Assembly: GCA_902793515.1 (NCBI GenBank)
Contig: CADBDO010000012.1
Span: 1 to 24,774, forward strand
From: an uncultured Erysipelotrichaceae bacterium
GTDB taxonomy: Bacteria > Bacillota_I > Bacilli_A > RFN20 > CAG-826
Direction: 5' to 3'
DNA: 24,774 nucleotides
Shown here: piece by piece, positions 14,375 through 21,801 of the stretch
Position numbering within the stretch: the first letter of the stretch is position 1
Layout of the letters: each line of letters starts with the position of its first letter
Notes under the pieces: model-generated
Told to the model about the DNA's origin: nothing
What the model saw: only the letters and a program-made list of their open reading frames with translations
Database searches by the model: none
Translations under genes and position numbers: made by a program

Positions 14375-15040
14375 TTAAACGACAAAGAAGAAGATGGAGA
14401 TGAACATGAGGGCAGTTCCGATTAAACAGAAGCAATGGAAAACCAAGTGGAACCAAGCGTTTTTGTGGCCGATTCCATAAAGAACTGCGCCTACAGTGTA
14501 GGCCACTCCTCCCATAAGGAGGAGGAATAAACCAGGGAAGAATTCAACAGCCTCAAACAAAGGCCAGAAGGAAATGACGATGATCCAGCCCATGCATATG
14601 TAGTCGATCATGCAGAAGATTCTGAATTTCTTAAGATTGACCGAATTGAGGGAAATGCCAACCGCGCCTAAGGCGAGGCAACTGCCGTAGATGATCCAGG
14701 CCCACGCTGGGCTCACGGACATGATGCTTATCAAGCAATAAGGAGCGTATGTTCCGGCGATGAGGACGTAGATCATATTGTGGTCCAAGACCCTCAAAAC
14801 ACGTTTGCCATTGTTCCTTCCTAGGGCGTGATAGACGCAAGAAGTCGTATAGCAAAGGAGTAAAGAAAGAATGAAAATCGAACAGGAAACAATAGCCCAA
14901 ACGTTACCGCTATTGACCGCCTTCAAAATAAGGAAAGGGCCAAAAATCATCGTCAAAACCGCCCCCAATCCATGAGTGATGGAGTTAGAGAGCTCTTGGG
15001 CGAGCGTGTATTTTGGTAGTTCAGTCTTAAGTGGGCTCAT
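14375..15040 (-). CDS. Hemolysin III / PAQR-family membrane protein (YqfA-like)
   Basis: A seven-helix membrane protein. The family signature is visible as ELSNSITHGLGAVL near the N-terminus, SCVYHALGR...LRVLDHNMIYVLIAGTYAPY in the middle and HKNAWFHLVFHCFCLIGTALMF at the end. The conserved Ser, His and Asp residues make the presumed metal site. Bacterial members are called hemolysin III, but the native function is unsettled (membrane or lipid homeostasis). The in-frame ORF extends to 15091, but I choose the ATG at 15040. It gives the family's usual length (221 residues), and a TTGACA...TAATAT promoter sits between the two ATGs. No ribosome binding site precedes either start, so the mRNA is probably leaderless. 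Confidence 0.88.
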   Translation of the reverse strand: MSPLKTELPKYTLAQELSNSITHGLGAVLTMIFGPFLILKAVNSGNVWAIVSCSIFILSLLLCYTTSCVYHALGRNNGKRVLRVLDHNMIYVLIAGTYAPYCLISIMSVSPAWAWIIYGSCLALGAVGISLNSVNLKKFRIFCMIDYICMGWIIVISFWPLFEAVEFFPGLFLLLMGGVAYTVGAVLYGIGHKNAWFHLVFHCFCLIGTALMFISIFFFVV

Positions 15041-15047
15041 GACCACA

Positions 15048-15075
15048 ATATTAGTACAACTAGTTTCTTTGTCAA
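15048..15075 (-). promoter_or_regulatory. Promoter of the hemolysin III-like gene
   Basis: On the minus strand TTGACA (15075-15070) and TAATAT (15053-15048) are 16 bases apart. Predicted start is at about 15041, one base before the chosen ATG. The -35 box lies exactly between two near-identical 14-bp repeats. Confidence 0.55.
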
Positions 15076-15089
15076 GTACATCTAGTTTC
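15054..15089. repeat. Pair of 14-bp direct repeats, 22-bp period
   Basis: GTACAACTAGTTTC (15054-15067) and GTACATCTAGTTTC (15076-15089) differ at one base and are 22 bp apart, two helical turns. A third ACTAGTTT is at 15094-15101. They lie between two divergent genes and suit an operator for a dimeric or cooperative regulator. Confidence 0.55.
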
Positions 15090-15109
15090 ATTTACTAGTT
15101 TAATATCGT

Positions 15110-15137
15110 TTGACAATATTTTATGAAGGACTAAACT
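15110..15137 (+). promoter_or_regulatory. Promoter of the cation diffusion facilitator gene
   Basis: TTGACA (15110-15115) and TAAACT (15132-15137) are 16 bases apart. The predicted start near 15144 leaves only about nine bases before the ATG at 15153, too short for a normal ribosome binding site. Confidence 0.5.
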
Positions 15138-15152
15138 ACGTTTGAACAATTT

Positions 15153-16343
15153 ATGATTACCTTATTAAGAAGACTATTCATAAAGAATTATCAAAACGTC
15201 GAGGATGAGACTGTCCGCAAAGACCATGGTGTCCTTGCGGCCCTTTTCGGCATCATCTCTAACCTCATTCTCGTCTGCGTTAAGATCACTGCCGCGATCA
15301 TCATTTCTTATAACGCTGGTTGGTCATTCTTCCCGATCGCTCTTATCGCAGATGCGATTAACAATACTTCAGACGCCTTTACGAGTATTGTTACCTTAGT
15401 CAGCTTCAAGATTGCCGCTAAGCCTGGTGACAAAGAACACCCATTCGGACACGAGAGGGTTGAATACATCGCCAGCATGATCGTCTCCTTCTTCATCATC
15501 GTCGTCGCCGTCGAGATCTTCAAAAGCTCCCTTGAGAAAGTCATCTCATCAGGTATCGCCGATTATGATGTCTTAAGCGTCGTCATCCTTGGTCTTGCTA
15601 TTGTCCTTAAATTCGTCCAGTCCTATGTGAACCGTTCAATCGGAAAGATCATCAACTCCCCTGCCCTTAAGGCCACCGCACTTGACTCTCTTCTCGATTG
15701 CCTTGTCACCGGTGTCGTTCTTGTCTGCGCCCTTCTCACCTGGGCCTTTAACTGGAGCTTCCTTGATGGCTACTTCGGCATGGCCGTCGCCATCTTCGTC
15801 TTTATAAGCGGAGTCCGTTCACTCTTAGAATCCTTCTCCCCTCTTATAGGCGAAGCGAACAACGAAGACCTTGTTACAAAAATCACCGCAATCGTTAATT
15901 CAAACGAAAAGGTCCTTGGCATCCACGATATGATCTGCCACTCTTATGGACCAACCAAATCATTCGTCTCCTTCCATATTGAAGTTAATGCGAGGATGTC
16001 TCTCGAAGAATCCCACGATGTCGCTGACACCATCGAAGAGAAGATCAGAGCCGAGCTCAAAATCGAGGCCAACATCCACGTCGACCCAGTCGACCTTGAT
16101 GACCCAGAGATCGTTGAGGCAAGAGACACCATCAATTCAGTCATCAAAACCTTTGACCCTGAAGGAAATTGCCATGACGTCAGAATCGTTAGAGGCACCA
16201 AAGCGAAAACCCTCCGCTTCGACATCCTTGTCCTTACGCGCGATAAAAAGGAACAAGCCAAAATAACCAAAGCGATCAAAGACGAGTTCGAGAAGAAGGG
16301 CCTTCAATACGTCTATAAGATCAACGTCGATCATCCTTTCTAG
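15153..16343 (+). CDS. Cation diffusion facilitator (CDF) metal exporter, likely Mn2+ type
   Basis: CDF proteins export divalent metals by proton antiport. The 396 residues have about six membrane helices in the first 235 residues. The metal site in helix 2 is Asp67-x-x-Asn-Asn-x-x-Asp74, and in helix 5 Asp178-x-x-x-Asp182. HPFGHERVEYIA (96-107) is the family loop. An Asp-rich site without His points to manganese rather than zinc, but that is inference. A usual cytoplasmic domain (about 240-318) is followed by an extra 75-residue alpha/beta domain (FDPEGNCHDVRIVRGTK...RFDILV) not found in short members of about 300 residues. No ribosome binding site is visible. A lipoprotein gene follows after 17 bases. 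Confidence 0.92.
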   Translation: MITLLRRLFIKNYQNVEDETVRKDHGVLAALFGIISNLILVCVKITAAIIISYNAGWSFFPIALIADAINNTSDAFTSIVTLVSFKIAAKPGDKEHPFGHERVEYIASMIVSFFIIVVAVEIFKSSLEKVISSGIADYDVLSVVILGLAIVLKFVQSYVNRSIGKIINSPALKATALDSLLDCLVTGVVLVCALLTWAFNWSFLDGYFGMAVAIFVFISGVRSLLESFSPLIGEANNEDLVTKITAIVNSNEKVLGIHDMICHSYGPTKSFVSFHIEVNARMSLEESHDVADTIEEKIRAELKIEANIHVDPVDLDDPEIVEARDTINSVIKTFDPEGNCHDVRIVRGTKAKTLRFDILVLTRDKKEQAKITKAIKDEFEKKGLQYVYKINVDHPF

Positions 16344-16360
16344 TTGACCGACCAAGTAAT

Positions 16361-16849
16361 ATGTCATTTAGAACTAAAGCGTCATTGATAATTCCTTTGT
16401 TATTGGCTTTTTCCGCATGCTCTCTTCCCAATCAGACTGAATCTTCGGAGCCTTTAGAGTCATCCTCTTCTGAAAACATTTCCTCAAAGGAATTGTCTTC
16501 TGATATGGCTTCGCAAGATCAATCGTCAGAGAAGTCATCTGAGTCATCTTCCGACGGAAAGGTTTATTACACTGTAATGATTTATCAGTCGTACCCAAAA
16601 AGACCCGATGCAGCAGGAAGGAAGGACACAAGGCTAGATAGAACGTTAAGGATAGAGTCTGGAATGCCTCTTTACACTAACGATGAGGAAATGCTAGCTT
16701 TGGAGCACACTTTTAGCCCAAAATACATGGCGTATGGTGGTTACTCAAGCATTTACCTTCTTTACCACGATGAGGCGTGCACAATATATTATCAATTCGG
16801 AGACCCAATCACCTCAGACTCAACCTTCTACTATTACATGGTAGGATAA
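16361..16849 (+). CDS. Small lipoprotein with Ser-rich linker, function unknown
   Basis: The 162 residues start with a signal (MSFRTKASLIIPLLLAFSAC) whose Cys20 would be lipidated; Phe at -3 is an unusual lipobox residue. A 45-residue Ser/Glu-rich spacer follows, typical of a cell-surface tether. The folded part begins DGKVYYTVMIYQSYP and is rich in tyrosine. I recognise no domain. Codons are more AT-rich than in the neighbouring housekeeping genes, suggesting a lineage-specific or acquired gene. It follows the CDF gene after 17 bases, without a clear ribosome binding site, and ends before a bidirectional terminator. Confidence 0.75.
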   Translation: MSFRTKASLIIPLLLAFSACSLPNQTESSEPLESSSSENISSKELSSDMASQDQSSEKSSESSSDGKVYYTVMIYQSYPKRPDAAGRKDTRLDRTLRIESGMPLYTNDEEMLALEHTFSPKYMAYGGYSSIYLLYHDEACTIYYQFGDPITSDSTFYYYMVG

Positions 16850-16857
16850 AGGGAATA

Positions 16858-16887
16858 ACAAAAAGGAGCCAATCACGGCTCCTTTTC
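16858..16887. terminator. Bidirectional terminator between lipoprotein gene and gpmA
   Basis: AAGGAGCC (16863-16870) and GGCTCCTT (16877-16884) pair perfectly around AATCAC. Five Ts follow on the minus strand (after gpmA) and four on the plus strand, serving two convergent genes. Confidence 0.88.
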
Positions 16888-16900
16888 ATGTTCTTGATGG

Positions 16901-17608
16901 TTAGAGGTAGTATTTGTTGAGGACGGCTAAGGTCTTCTCGTCGAGTTCATAGACGAGTGGTTTGCCAGTTGGGATCTCAACGGAGATGATCTGAGCTGGG
17001 GTGAGGTGCTCAAGTTCCATGACAAGAGCTCTTAAGCTGTTGCCGTGGGCGGCGATAAGAACTTTGCGGCCAGCTTTGATGGCTGGAGCGATTTCCTTAT
17101 CGAAGTATGGCTTAACACGGTTGGCGGTGTCGATTAAGCATTCGGTGAGTGGGCAATCTTCGATTGTCATCTCGCCTTTGGCAATAAGATCCTGATAGGT
17201 CTTCTGGTTGCCTGGCCATCTCTCATCGCTCTTCTCGAGAACGAGCGGTGGAACATCGGCGCTTCTACGCCAGATGTGAACTTGCTCATCGCCCCATTTG
17301 GCAGCGGATTCGGCTTTGTTGAGGCCTTGGAGAGCACCGTAGTGACGCTCGTTGAGACGCCAGGTGTAGTGCTTTTCGATGCCTTCTTCACCAAGTTCCT
17401 TAAGAACGCGGTCCATGGTGTGGTTGGCTCTCTTAAGAACGCTGCTGAAGGCCATGTCGAAGCTGTAGCCTTTCTCTTTGAGAAGTTTGCCGGCTTCGGT
17501 GGCTTCTTTTTCGCCGTTTGGGGATAATTCAACATCGGTCCATCCGGTGAACTTGTTTTCAAGGTTCCATTCGGACTGTCCGTGTCTGATTAAGACTAAT
17601 TTGACCAT
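16901..17608 (-). CDS. gpmA: 2,3-bisphosphoglycerate-dependent phosphoglycerate mutase
   Basis: GpmA interconverts 3- and 2-phosphoglycerate in glycolysis. The 235 residues show the RHG motif with phospho-His9, GWTDVELSPNGEKEA, RLNERHYGALQGLNKAE with Glu87, and IAAHGNSLRAL with His188. This full set is typical of the cofactor-dependent enzyme rather than a general histidine phosphatase. AAGGAAGGA precedes the ATG. It has its own promoter and terminator, so it is monocistronic. Confidence 0.97.
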   Translation of the reverse strand: MVKLVLIRHGQSEWNLENKFTGWTDVELSPNGEKEATEAGKLLKEKGYSFDMAFSSVLKRANHTMDRVLKELGEEGIEKHYTWRLNERHYGALQGLNKAESAAKWGDEQVHIWRRSADVPPLVLEKSDERWPGNQKTYQDLIAKGEMTIEDCPLTECLIDTANRVKPYFDKEIAPAIKAGRKVLIAAHGNSLRALVMELEHLTPAQIISVEIPTGKPLVYELDEKTLAVLNKYYL

Positions 17609-17638
17609 TTTAAAATCCTTCCTTTGGATAACGGATAG

Positions 17639-17667
17639 ATTATAGGGCCTAAAGGGCCTATTTCCAA
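17639..17667 (-). promoter_or_regulatory. gpmA promoter with tandem repeats in the spacer
   Basis: On the minus strand TTGGAA (17667-17662) lies 17 bases from a perfect TATAAT (17644-17639). The spacer contains two copies of AGGGCCTA (plus strand 17644-17651 and 17653-17660), a 9-bp period direct repeat that may bind a regulator. Confidence 0.6.
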
Positions 17668-17669
17668 CA

Positions 17670-17689
17670 CCTTTGCTCTTAGAGCAAGG
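17670..17689. other. Stem-loop downstream of the hydrolase/ligase fusion
   Basis: CCTTTGCTC and GAGCAAGG pair over eight bases with one bulged T around a TTA loop. It lies between the fusion gene stop (17696) and the gpmA promoter. It lacks a U-tract, so it is at best a weak terminator or an mRNA 3'-end stabiliser. Confidence 0.4.
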
Positions 17690-17695
17690 AAAATG

Positions 17696-19939
17696 TTAAG
17701 CCTCAACAAGAGGCGCTTTCTCGTTTTTATGCAAACCAAGTTCAGTGAGCATCGGACAAAGCACCATCAGGTAATAGACAACGCCGGTAAGGTTAGGGAA
17801 AGTGAAATCCCCTGCTTCTGCGGCCGTTCTCGCAAGCAAGACGACCAGGGTCAAAAGGGTGACGCCTGCAAACGCGGATTTATGCTTGTATAAGAGTCCG
17901 TCATTGAAGAAGGCGTATGCCCATAATGCGGCAGAGAAGACAAAACCAGGGATACCGAACTGAAGGAGGTCAACGGCAAAGGCGACGTCCATCGCAACAT
18001 ATCCACCAAAGTAGGAATAAAGGCCGTGTTGCCAGTTCATGTAACCAAAGCCGAAGAAGGAAGTAATGTCGTTTGTCGACAAGGATTCCTTCGCCTGGTT
18101 GAAGCAATTGATTCTCGTACTGAAGGAATGTCCGTTGAGGCTTGGCAGGTCATCAACCAAATACTCGAAGAAGGTATGAGGCAACCTCATGAAGGAGTCT
18201 TCTTCAAACGGAGTGAGGGCGATGATGAGGAACGCTCCAGCTCCCGCTATCATGAGGGCAAAGAAGATAAGGGCCCTTATTGGATGCTTGTTGATAATCG
18301 CGATCGTTCTCCAAACAACAAAGACGGAGAAGAAAAAGAAAGACATGATGATGGATGTCTTGCTGAGGGTGAAAAGGGTGTTAAAGAAGAAGAAAAAGAA
18401 CAAAATCCAATGCAAAACCCAATTATTTTTGATGATTAGGTACGCTTCAGAGACCATCGCGATGACCAAAATGAACGCATAAACGTTTCTGTTGTTGGTA
18501 AAGCTTTTAGGGACATCGTAAGGATGAGGTTCTGTGAAAAGTCTCCAATAGACATCACTTTCAGCGATGTAGCTGTAGATCGTTCCGAGCAGAGCAACGA
18601 CGATCGCAATGACGAAGAACAAGTTGTAGTAGTTCCTGTCTTTGATCATCTGAGGGATGACGGTGATGAATAGATAAATGGACACGAAAACCATTATGGT
18701 CGCGGCCAAGTATTCAAATATTTTACCCGCTGAAAGTTGATATACGACGACACCATCTTTGATGACGCCAGGGAAGACAAAAAGGGTAAGCGAAGCGAAG
18801 ACCAGGAAGACGGCCCCAACAATCATAAGAGGCCACTTCTGCTTCACCTTGAAATGCTTGATGGCGAAGAACATGAAAAACGCATCGAACAAAAGTAGCC
18901 CGATGGTTAAGATAACAAACCAGACATCAAAGCTGAAAAAAGGAAGCAGAGATCCTTTTTCCGCTGTTGGTTCTTCTAATTTGAAGTCCATTGCCTCGAA
19001 ATAAAGGTATGTGAAAAGAGAGAAGGCGAGAACCAAGAACCACGCCACAAAATGACGCGGTTTCCTTTCACGGAGACCAAAATTTTCGTTATGGATTTCG
19101 TGGCGCATGTGGTCAAACATCTTGAGTTTGGCATTGGTGACGCCGAGTTTCTTGTACATCCAAAGGAGCTCACGTGGGCCTTTGCCGAATCTGCCGACTG
19201 GATCTTCTTCGCCAGAGATGATGAGAATCTTCTCATCCTTGCTGACTTTCTTGATTTCCTTGCCGTCAGTGATGGCCTTTAAGCCTCTGAGGAATTCTTT
19301 CCAGAATCCACCGGTGGTTGGGGCGCCGCAATATGGATCGGCGATGTATTTCTGAACGTTCTCTTCGTTGTAGGAGAGCCAATCTTTTGGAGTCTTGGCG
19401 TTTTTGACAGCTTTGCTGTAAGCGTCAGTTCCGGAAGCGGAGAGAATCTTGTTTGGCTTATCGAAGTTGCCTTTGTTGACGAGCATGGAGGCAAGAAGGA
19501 AACCGAAGAAGGCTTTCATTCTTGGCATCTTGTCGGAGCCACAAAGGATGGCTTTGCTAACGGTATTTGGGAAGAGCTGGAGATAACGCTGAGTCATGAA
19601 GGAACCCATGGAGTGGCCCATGATGCAGGTTGGGAGGTTATTGGCTTTCTTAACTTCCTCAATCTTGATGTTCGCAGCGGTGACGTTGTCATCGAAAGCG
19701 CCTTCGTACCACTTCTCCTGGTCTTCGACCTTCTCAGCATTGAGACCCTGAGCGACAGCGTCTAAGACATAGACGTTGATGCCTTTCTCGTTCAAATACT
19801 TGGCGAGTTCTTCATAACGGCCTGAGTGTTCGCCCATGCCGGTTAAAAGAACAAGGTTCACTTTTGCTTGTTCAGTTTCGAAAATAAGACCTTTTTGAGT
19901 TCTGCCGTTTGGCAAGGTGACAGTGAAAACGTTTTCCAT
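17696..19939 (-). CDS. Fusion: alpha/beta hydrolase (lysophospholipase-like) + O-antigen ligase/polymerase-like membrane domain
   Basis: One continuous frame of 747 residues. Residues 1-290 form a monoglyceride-lipase-like alpha/beta hydrolase. LLTGMGEHSGRY (31-42) is the oxyanion region, GHSMG holds nucleophile Ser110, GEEDPVG holds Asp246 and MRHEI holds His280. There is no signal peptide. About twelve membrane helices follow (roughly 297-317, 336-360, 369-390, 405-428, 438-458, 486-503, 510-525, 527-549, 555-575, 648-677, 688-706, 715-733). Basic loops at 361-368, 502-504 and 543-555 put the hydrolase inside and a 72-residue loop (576-647) outside. That loop carries STRINCFNQA, FFGFGY and WQHGLY, resembling the catalytic loop of WaaL/Wzy O-antigen ligases and polymerases. 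The substrate is unknown; surface glycan assembly is the best inference. AGAGGA precedes the ATG. Confidence 0.8.
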   Translation of the reverse strand: MENVFTVTLPNGRTQKGLIFETEQAKVNLVLLTGMGEHSGRYEELAKYLNEKGINVYVLDAVAQGLNAEKVEDQEKWYEGAFDDNVTAANIKIEEVKKANNLPTCIMGHSMGSFMTQRYLQLFPNTVSKAILCGSDKMPRMKAFFGFLLASMLVNKGNFDKPNKILSASGTDAYSKAVKNAKTPKDWLSYNEENVQKYIADPYCGAPTTGGFWKEFLRGLKAITDGKEIKKVSKDEKILIISGEEDPVGRFGKGPRELLWMYKKLGVTNAKLKMFDHMRHEIHNENFGLRERKPRHFVAWFLVLAFSLFTYLYFEAMDFKLEEPTAEKGSLLPFFSFDVWFVILTIGLLLFDAFFMFFAIKHFKVKQKWPLMIVGAVFLVFASLTLFVFPGVIKDGVVVYQLSAGKIFEYLAATIMVFVSIYLFITVIPQMIKDRNYYNLFFVIAIVVALLGTIYSYIAESDVYWRLFTEPHPYDVPKSFTNNRNVYAFILVIAMVSEAYLIIKNNWVLHWILFFFFFFNTLFTLSKTSIIMSFFFFSVFVVWRTIAIINKHPIRALIFFALMIAGAGAFLIIALTPFEEDSFMRLPHTFFEYLVDDLPSLNGHSFSTRINCFNQAKESLSTNDITSFFGFGYMNWQHGLYSYFGGYVAMDVAFAVDLLQFGIPGFVFSAALWAYAFFNDGLLYKHKSAFAGVTLLTLVVLLARTAAEAGDFTFPNLTGVVYYLMVLCPMLTELGLHKNEKAPLVEA

Positions 19940-19964
19940 AAAACAATCCTCTCGAGTTAAGCAA

Positions 19965-19970
19965 ATTCTA
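19965..19970 (-). promoter_or_regulatory. Possible -10 of the fusion gene
   Basis: TAGAAT on the minus strand lies about 25 bases before the ATG at 19939, downstream of the galE terminator. The -35 region (ACACAT at 17 bases) is poor. The position between a terminator and a gene start makes some promoter here likely. Confidence 0.3.
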
Positions 19971-19995
19971 CAACATAATCGCTACTCATGTGTAT

Positions 19996-20026
19996 GAAAA
20001 AAGGCACTGAATTTTCTCAGTGCCTT
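19996..20026 (-). terminator. Intrinsic terminator of the gatCAB-galE operon
   Basis: On the minus strand AAGGCACTGA and TCAGTGCCTT form a perfect 10-bp stem around GAAAAT and are followed by a U-tract. It lies 12 bases after the galE stop. Confidence 0.93.
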
Positions 20027-20038
20027 ATAGGAGTTTGT

Positions 20039-21055
20039 TTATTCAATGCCGTTAGGGTTTTTCTTTTGGAAATTGTAGGCGTCTTTGCAAGCGTCTTTGA
20101 TGGTGAGGGTGGCTTTCCAGCCGAGCTCATTCCACGCTTTGTCGACGTTTGCGAAGTTCTCGTCGATGTCGCCAGGACGGCGAGGCATGATCTGGTATGG
20201 GATCTTGATGCCGTTAGCCTCTTCGAAGGCATGGACAAGCTCAAGGACCGAGGTGCCTTTGCCAGTTCCGAGGTTATAGACGACAAGGCCTGGGTTGCTC
20301 TCTAAACGCTTGAGGGCAGCGACGTGGCCTTTGGCCAAGTCGACGACGTGGATGTAATCCCTGACACCGGTTCCGTCGACGGTCTTGTAATCGTCTCCGA
20401 AGACGCGGAGGAATGGGAGTTTGCCAATCGCGACCTGAGTGACGTATGGCATGAGGTTATTTGGGAGGCCGTTTGGGTCTTCGCCAAGAAGTCCGGATGG
20501 GTGTCCTCCGATTGGGTTGAAGTATCTAAGCAAGCAGACGTTGAGGTCCTTGTTTGCTTTAGCGGTATCCTCAAGGATTCTCTCAATCATGACCTTGGTC
20601 TCGCCATACGGGTTGGTGGCGCTGCCAACTGGGTCGGTTTCATAGAGCGGAACCCTCTTTGGCACGCCATAGACTGTGGCGGATGAAGAGAAGATGAAGT
20701 TGTGAACGCCTTTCTCTTTCATGATGGCCAAGACGTTGAGGGCGCTGCCAAGGTTGTTCTGATAGTATTCGACAGGTTTGACGGTGGATTCCCCTACCGC
20801 TTTATATCCAGCGAAATGGATGACCGCGTCGATGTGATTTTCTTCAAAAACCCTTACAGTTTCCGCGTATTTTGTGCAATCGACCTCGTAGAACTTAGGT
20901 CTGACGTGGGTGATTGTCTCAATGCGGTCAAGGACTGCGAGTTTGGAATTATAGAGGTTATCAAGGACGATTGGTTCGTAGCCGCTTTCGATGAGTTCGA
21001 TGACGGTTTCGCTACCAATGAATCCTAGTCCTCCGGTGACTAAGATAGTCTTCAT
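20039..21055 (-). CDS. galE: UDP-glucose 4-epimerase
   Basis: GalE interconverts UDP-glucose and UDP-galactose (sometimes the GlcNAc/GalNAc pair), feeding galactose use or surface glycans. The 338 residues have the NAD-binding TGGLGFIGS at 7-15 and the FSSSATVYG serine block near 122-130. The catalytic pair is Tyr150-x-x-x-Lys154 in NPYGETK, and RYFNPIGGHPSG with DGTGVRDYIHVVDLAKGH are in the C-terminal half. Its ATG overlaps the upstream DUF1836 stop by four bases, and AGAGGAAA lies a few bases before it, so it is the last cistron of the gatCAB operon. Confidence 0.97.
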   Translation of the reverse strand: MKTILVTGGLGFIGSETVIELIESGYEPIVLDNLYNSKLAVLDRIETITHVRPKFYEVDCTKYAETVRVFEENHIDAVIHFAGYKAVGESTVKPVEYYQNNLGSALNVLAIMKEKGVHNFIFSSSATVYGVPKRVPLYETDPVGSATNPYGETKVMIERILEDTAKANKDLNVCLLRYFNPIGGHPSGLLGEDPNGLPNNLMPYVTQVAIGKLPFLRVFGDDYKTVDGTGVRDYIHVVDLAKGHVAALKRLESNPGLVVYNLGTGKGTSVLELVHAFEEANGIKIPYQIMPRRPGDIDENFANVDKAWNELGWKATLTIKDACKDAYNFQKKNPNGIE

Positions 21056-21801
21056 TTCTTCTTTTCCTCTTTGTTTTGTTTCTTCTTCTCTTTGAGGAGA
21101 GCTTCTTTAGCTTCGCTGATACTCTCGGCTTCGTGCTTGAACGCTTTGGCGGAATGTTTTTCCACTTTGTGGTTCTTCTTGTTTAGGATCTCATAGCCTT
21201 CTTTGTCGGCCTGAACCTTTTCGATCGCGTTAAGGAACACTTCGGCGATGACGCGGTTGATGGAAGACTGGATGGACATCCTTAAGGCAATGAGGCCAAG
21301 GGAGTCGACGAGATGCTGTTCGGCTTTCTCTGGATCCTCTTCTTTGTTCTTCTCGTACTCCTTCGCGAAGCGGTTGACCCTTTGCTTAGCGAGTCCGATG
21401 GTGTTCTTAGCGATGCTCGTGCTCATAAGACGGAAGAAGGTATAGAGGACGGATTTATCTGCGCTGACATCTTCATCTAGAGCGATTAAGTGAGAAAGCT
21501 CTGACATCGTCAGAGAATTCTTCAAAGAACAGATGGCCAAAAGGTAGCCAAGATGGACTTCGTTATATTTCTTTCTCTCTGGTTCTTTGATGATCTTCGC
21601 TTTGACATAGTTGTTAACCATGTAGGAAGTGAGGACCTCGGAATCGTGAGGTGAAAGAGGGGCCAATGTCTTGTTGATGTAGGCAGTGACCTGTTCCATA
21701 TAAAGAGGAACGGTTGGGAGCTCCTTATAGGATGGGAGCTCATAAAGAGAGGCGTTCTCAAGCCAGTCTTGTAAGTTCTTAAGTTCTTCGTCCATTGTCA
21801 T
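21052..21801 (-). CDS. DUF1836 protein (HTH-like regulator of unknown role)
   Basis: The core ELPTVPLYMEQVTAYINKTL...LTSYMVNNYVKAKIIKEPERKKYNEVHLGYLLAICSLKNSLTMSELSHLI matches DUF1836, a Bacillota family with a MerR-like helix-turn-helix; its target is unknown. The C-terminal third is charged and probably helical, ending in a lysine-rich tail. I choose the ATG at 21801, giving 249 residues and an ATGA overlap with the gatB stop, with GGAGGAG upstream. A longer frame from 21828 would overlap gatB by 31 bases, and an ATG at 21795 is also possible. The gene is sandwiched between gatB and galE with overlaps on both sides. Confidence 0.85.
   Translation of the reverse strand: MTMDEELKNLQDWLENASLYELPSYKELPTVPLYMEQVTAYINKTLAPLSPHDSEVLTSYMVNNYVKAKIIKEPERKKYNEVHLGYLLAICSLKNSLTMSELSHLIALDEDVSADKSVLYTFFRLMSTSIAKNTIGLAKQRVNRFAKEYEKNKEEDPEKAEQHLVDSLGLIALRMSIQSSINRVIAEVFLNAIEKVQADKEGYEILNKKNHKVEKHSAKAFKHEAESISEAKEALLKEKKKQNKEEKKK

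Noticed and set aside
15041..15091. Longer start of the hemolysin III-like gene at 15091
   Set aside because: It would place the promoter and the direct repeats inside the coding sequence, has no ribosome binding site, and adds 17 residues not expected for the family.
17670..17689. Strong intrinsic terminator for the fusion gene
   Set aside because: The stem is good but no U-tract follows on the minus strand, so it is listed only as a stem-loop.
18026..18439. Plus-strand 137-codon frame inside the hydrolase/ligase fusion
   Set aside because: Low-complexity Glu/Lys/Arg-rich shadow of hydrophobic codons on the other strand.
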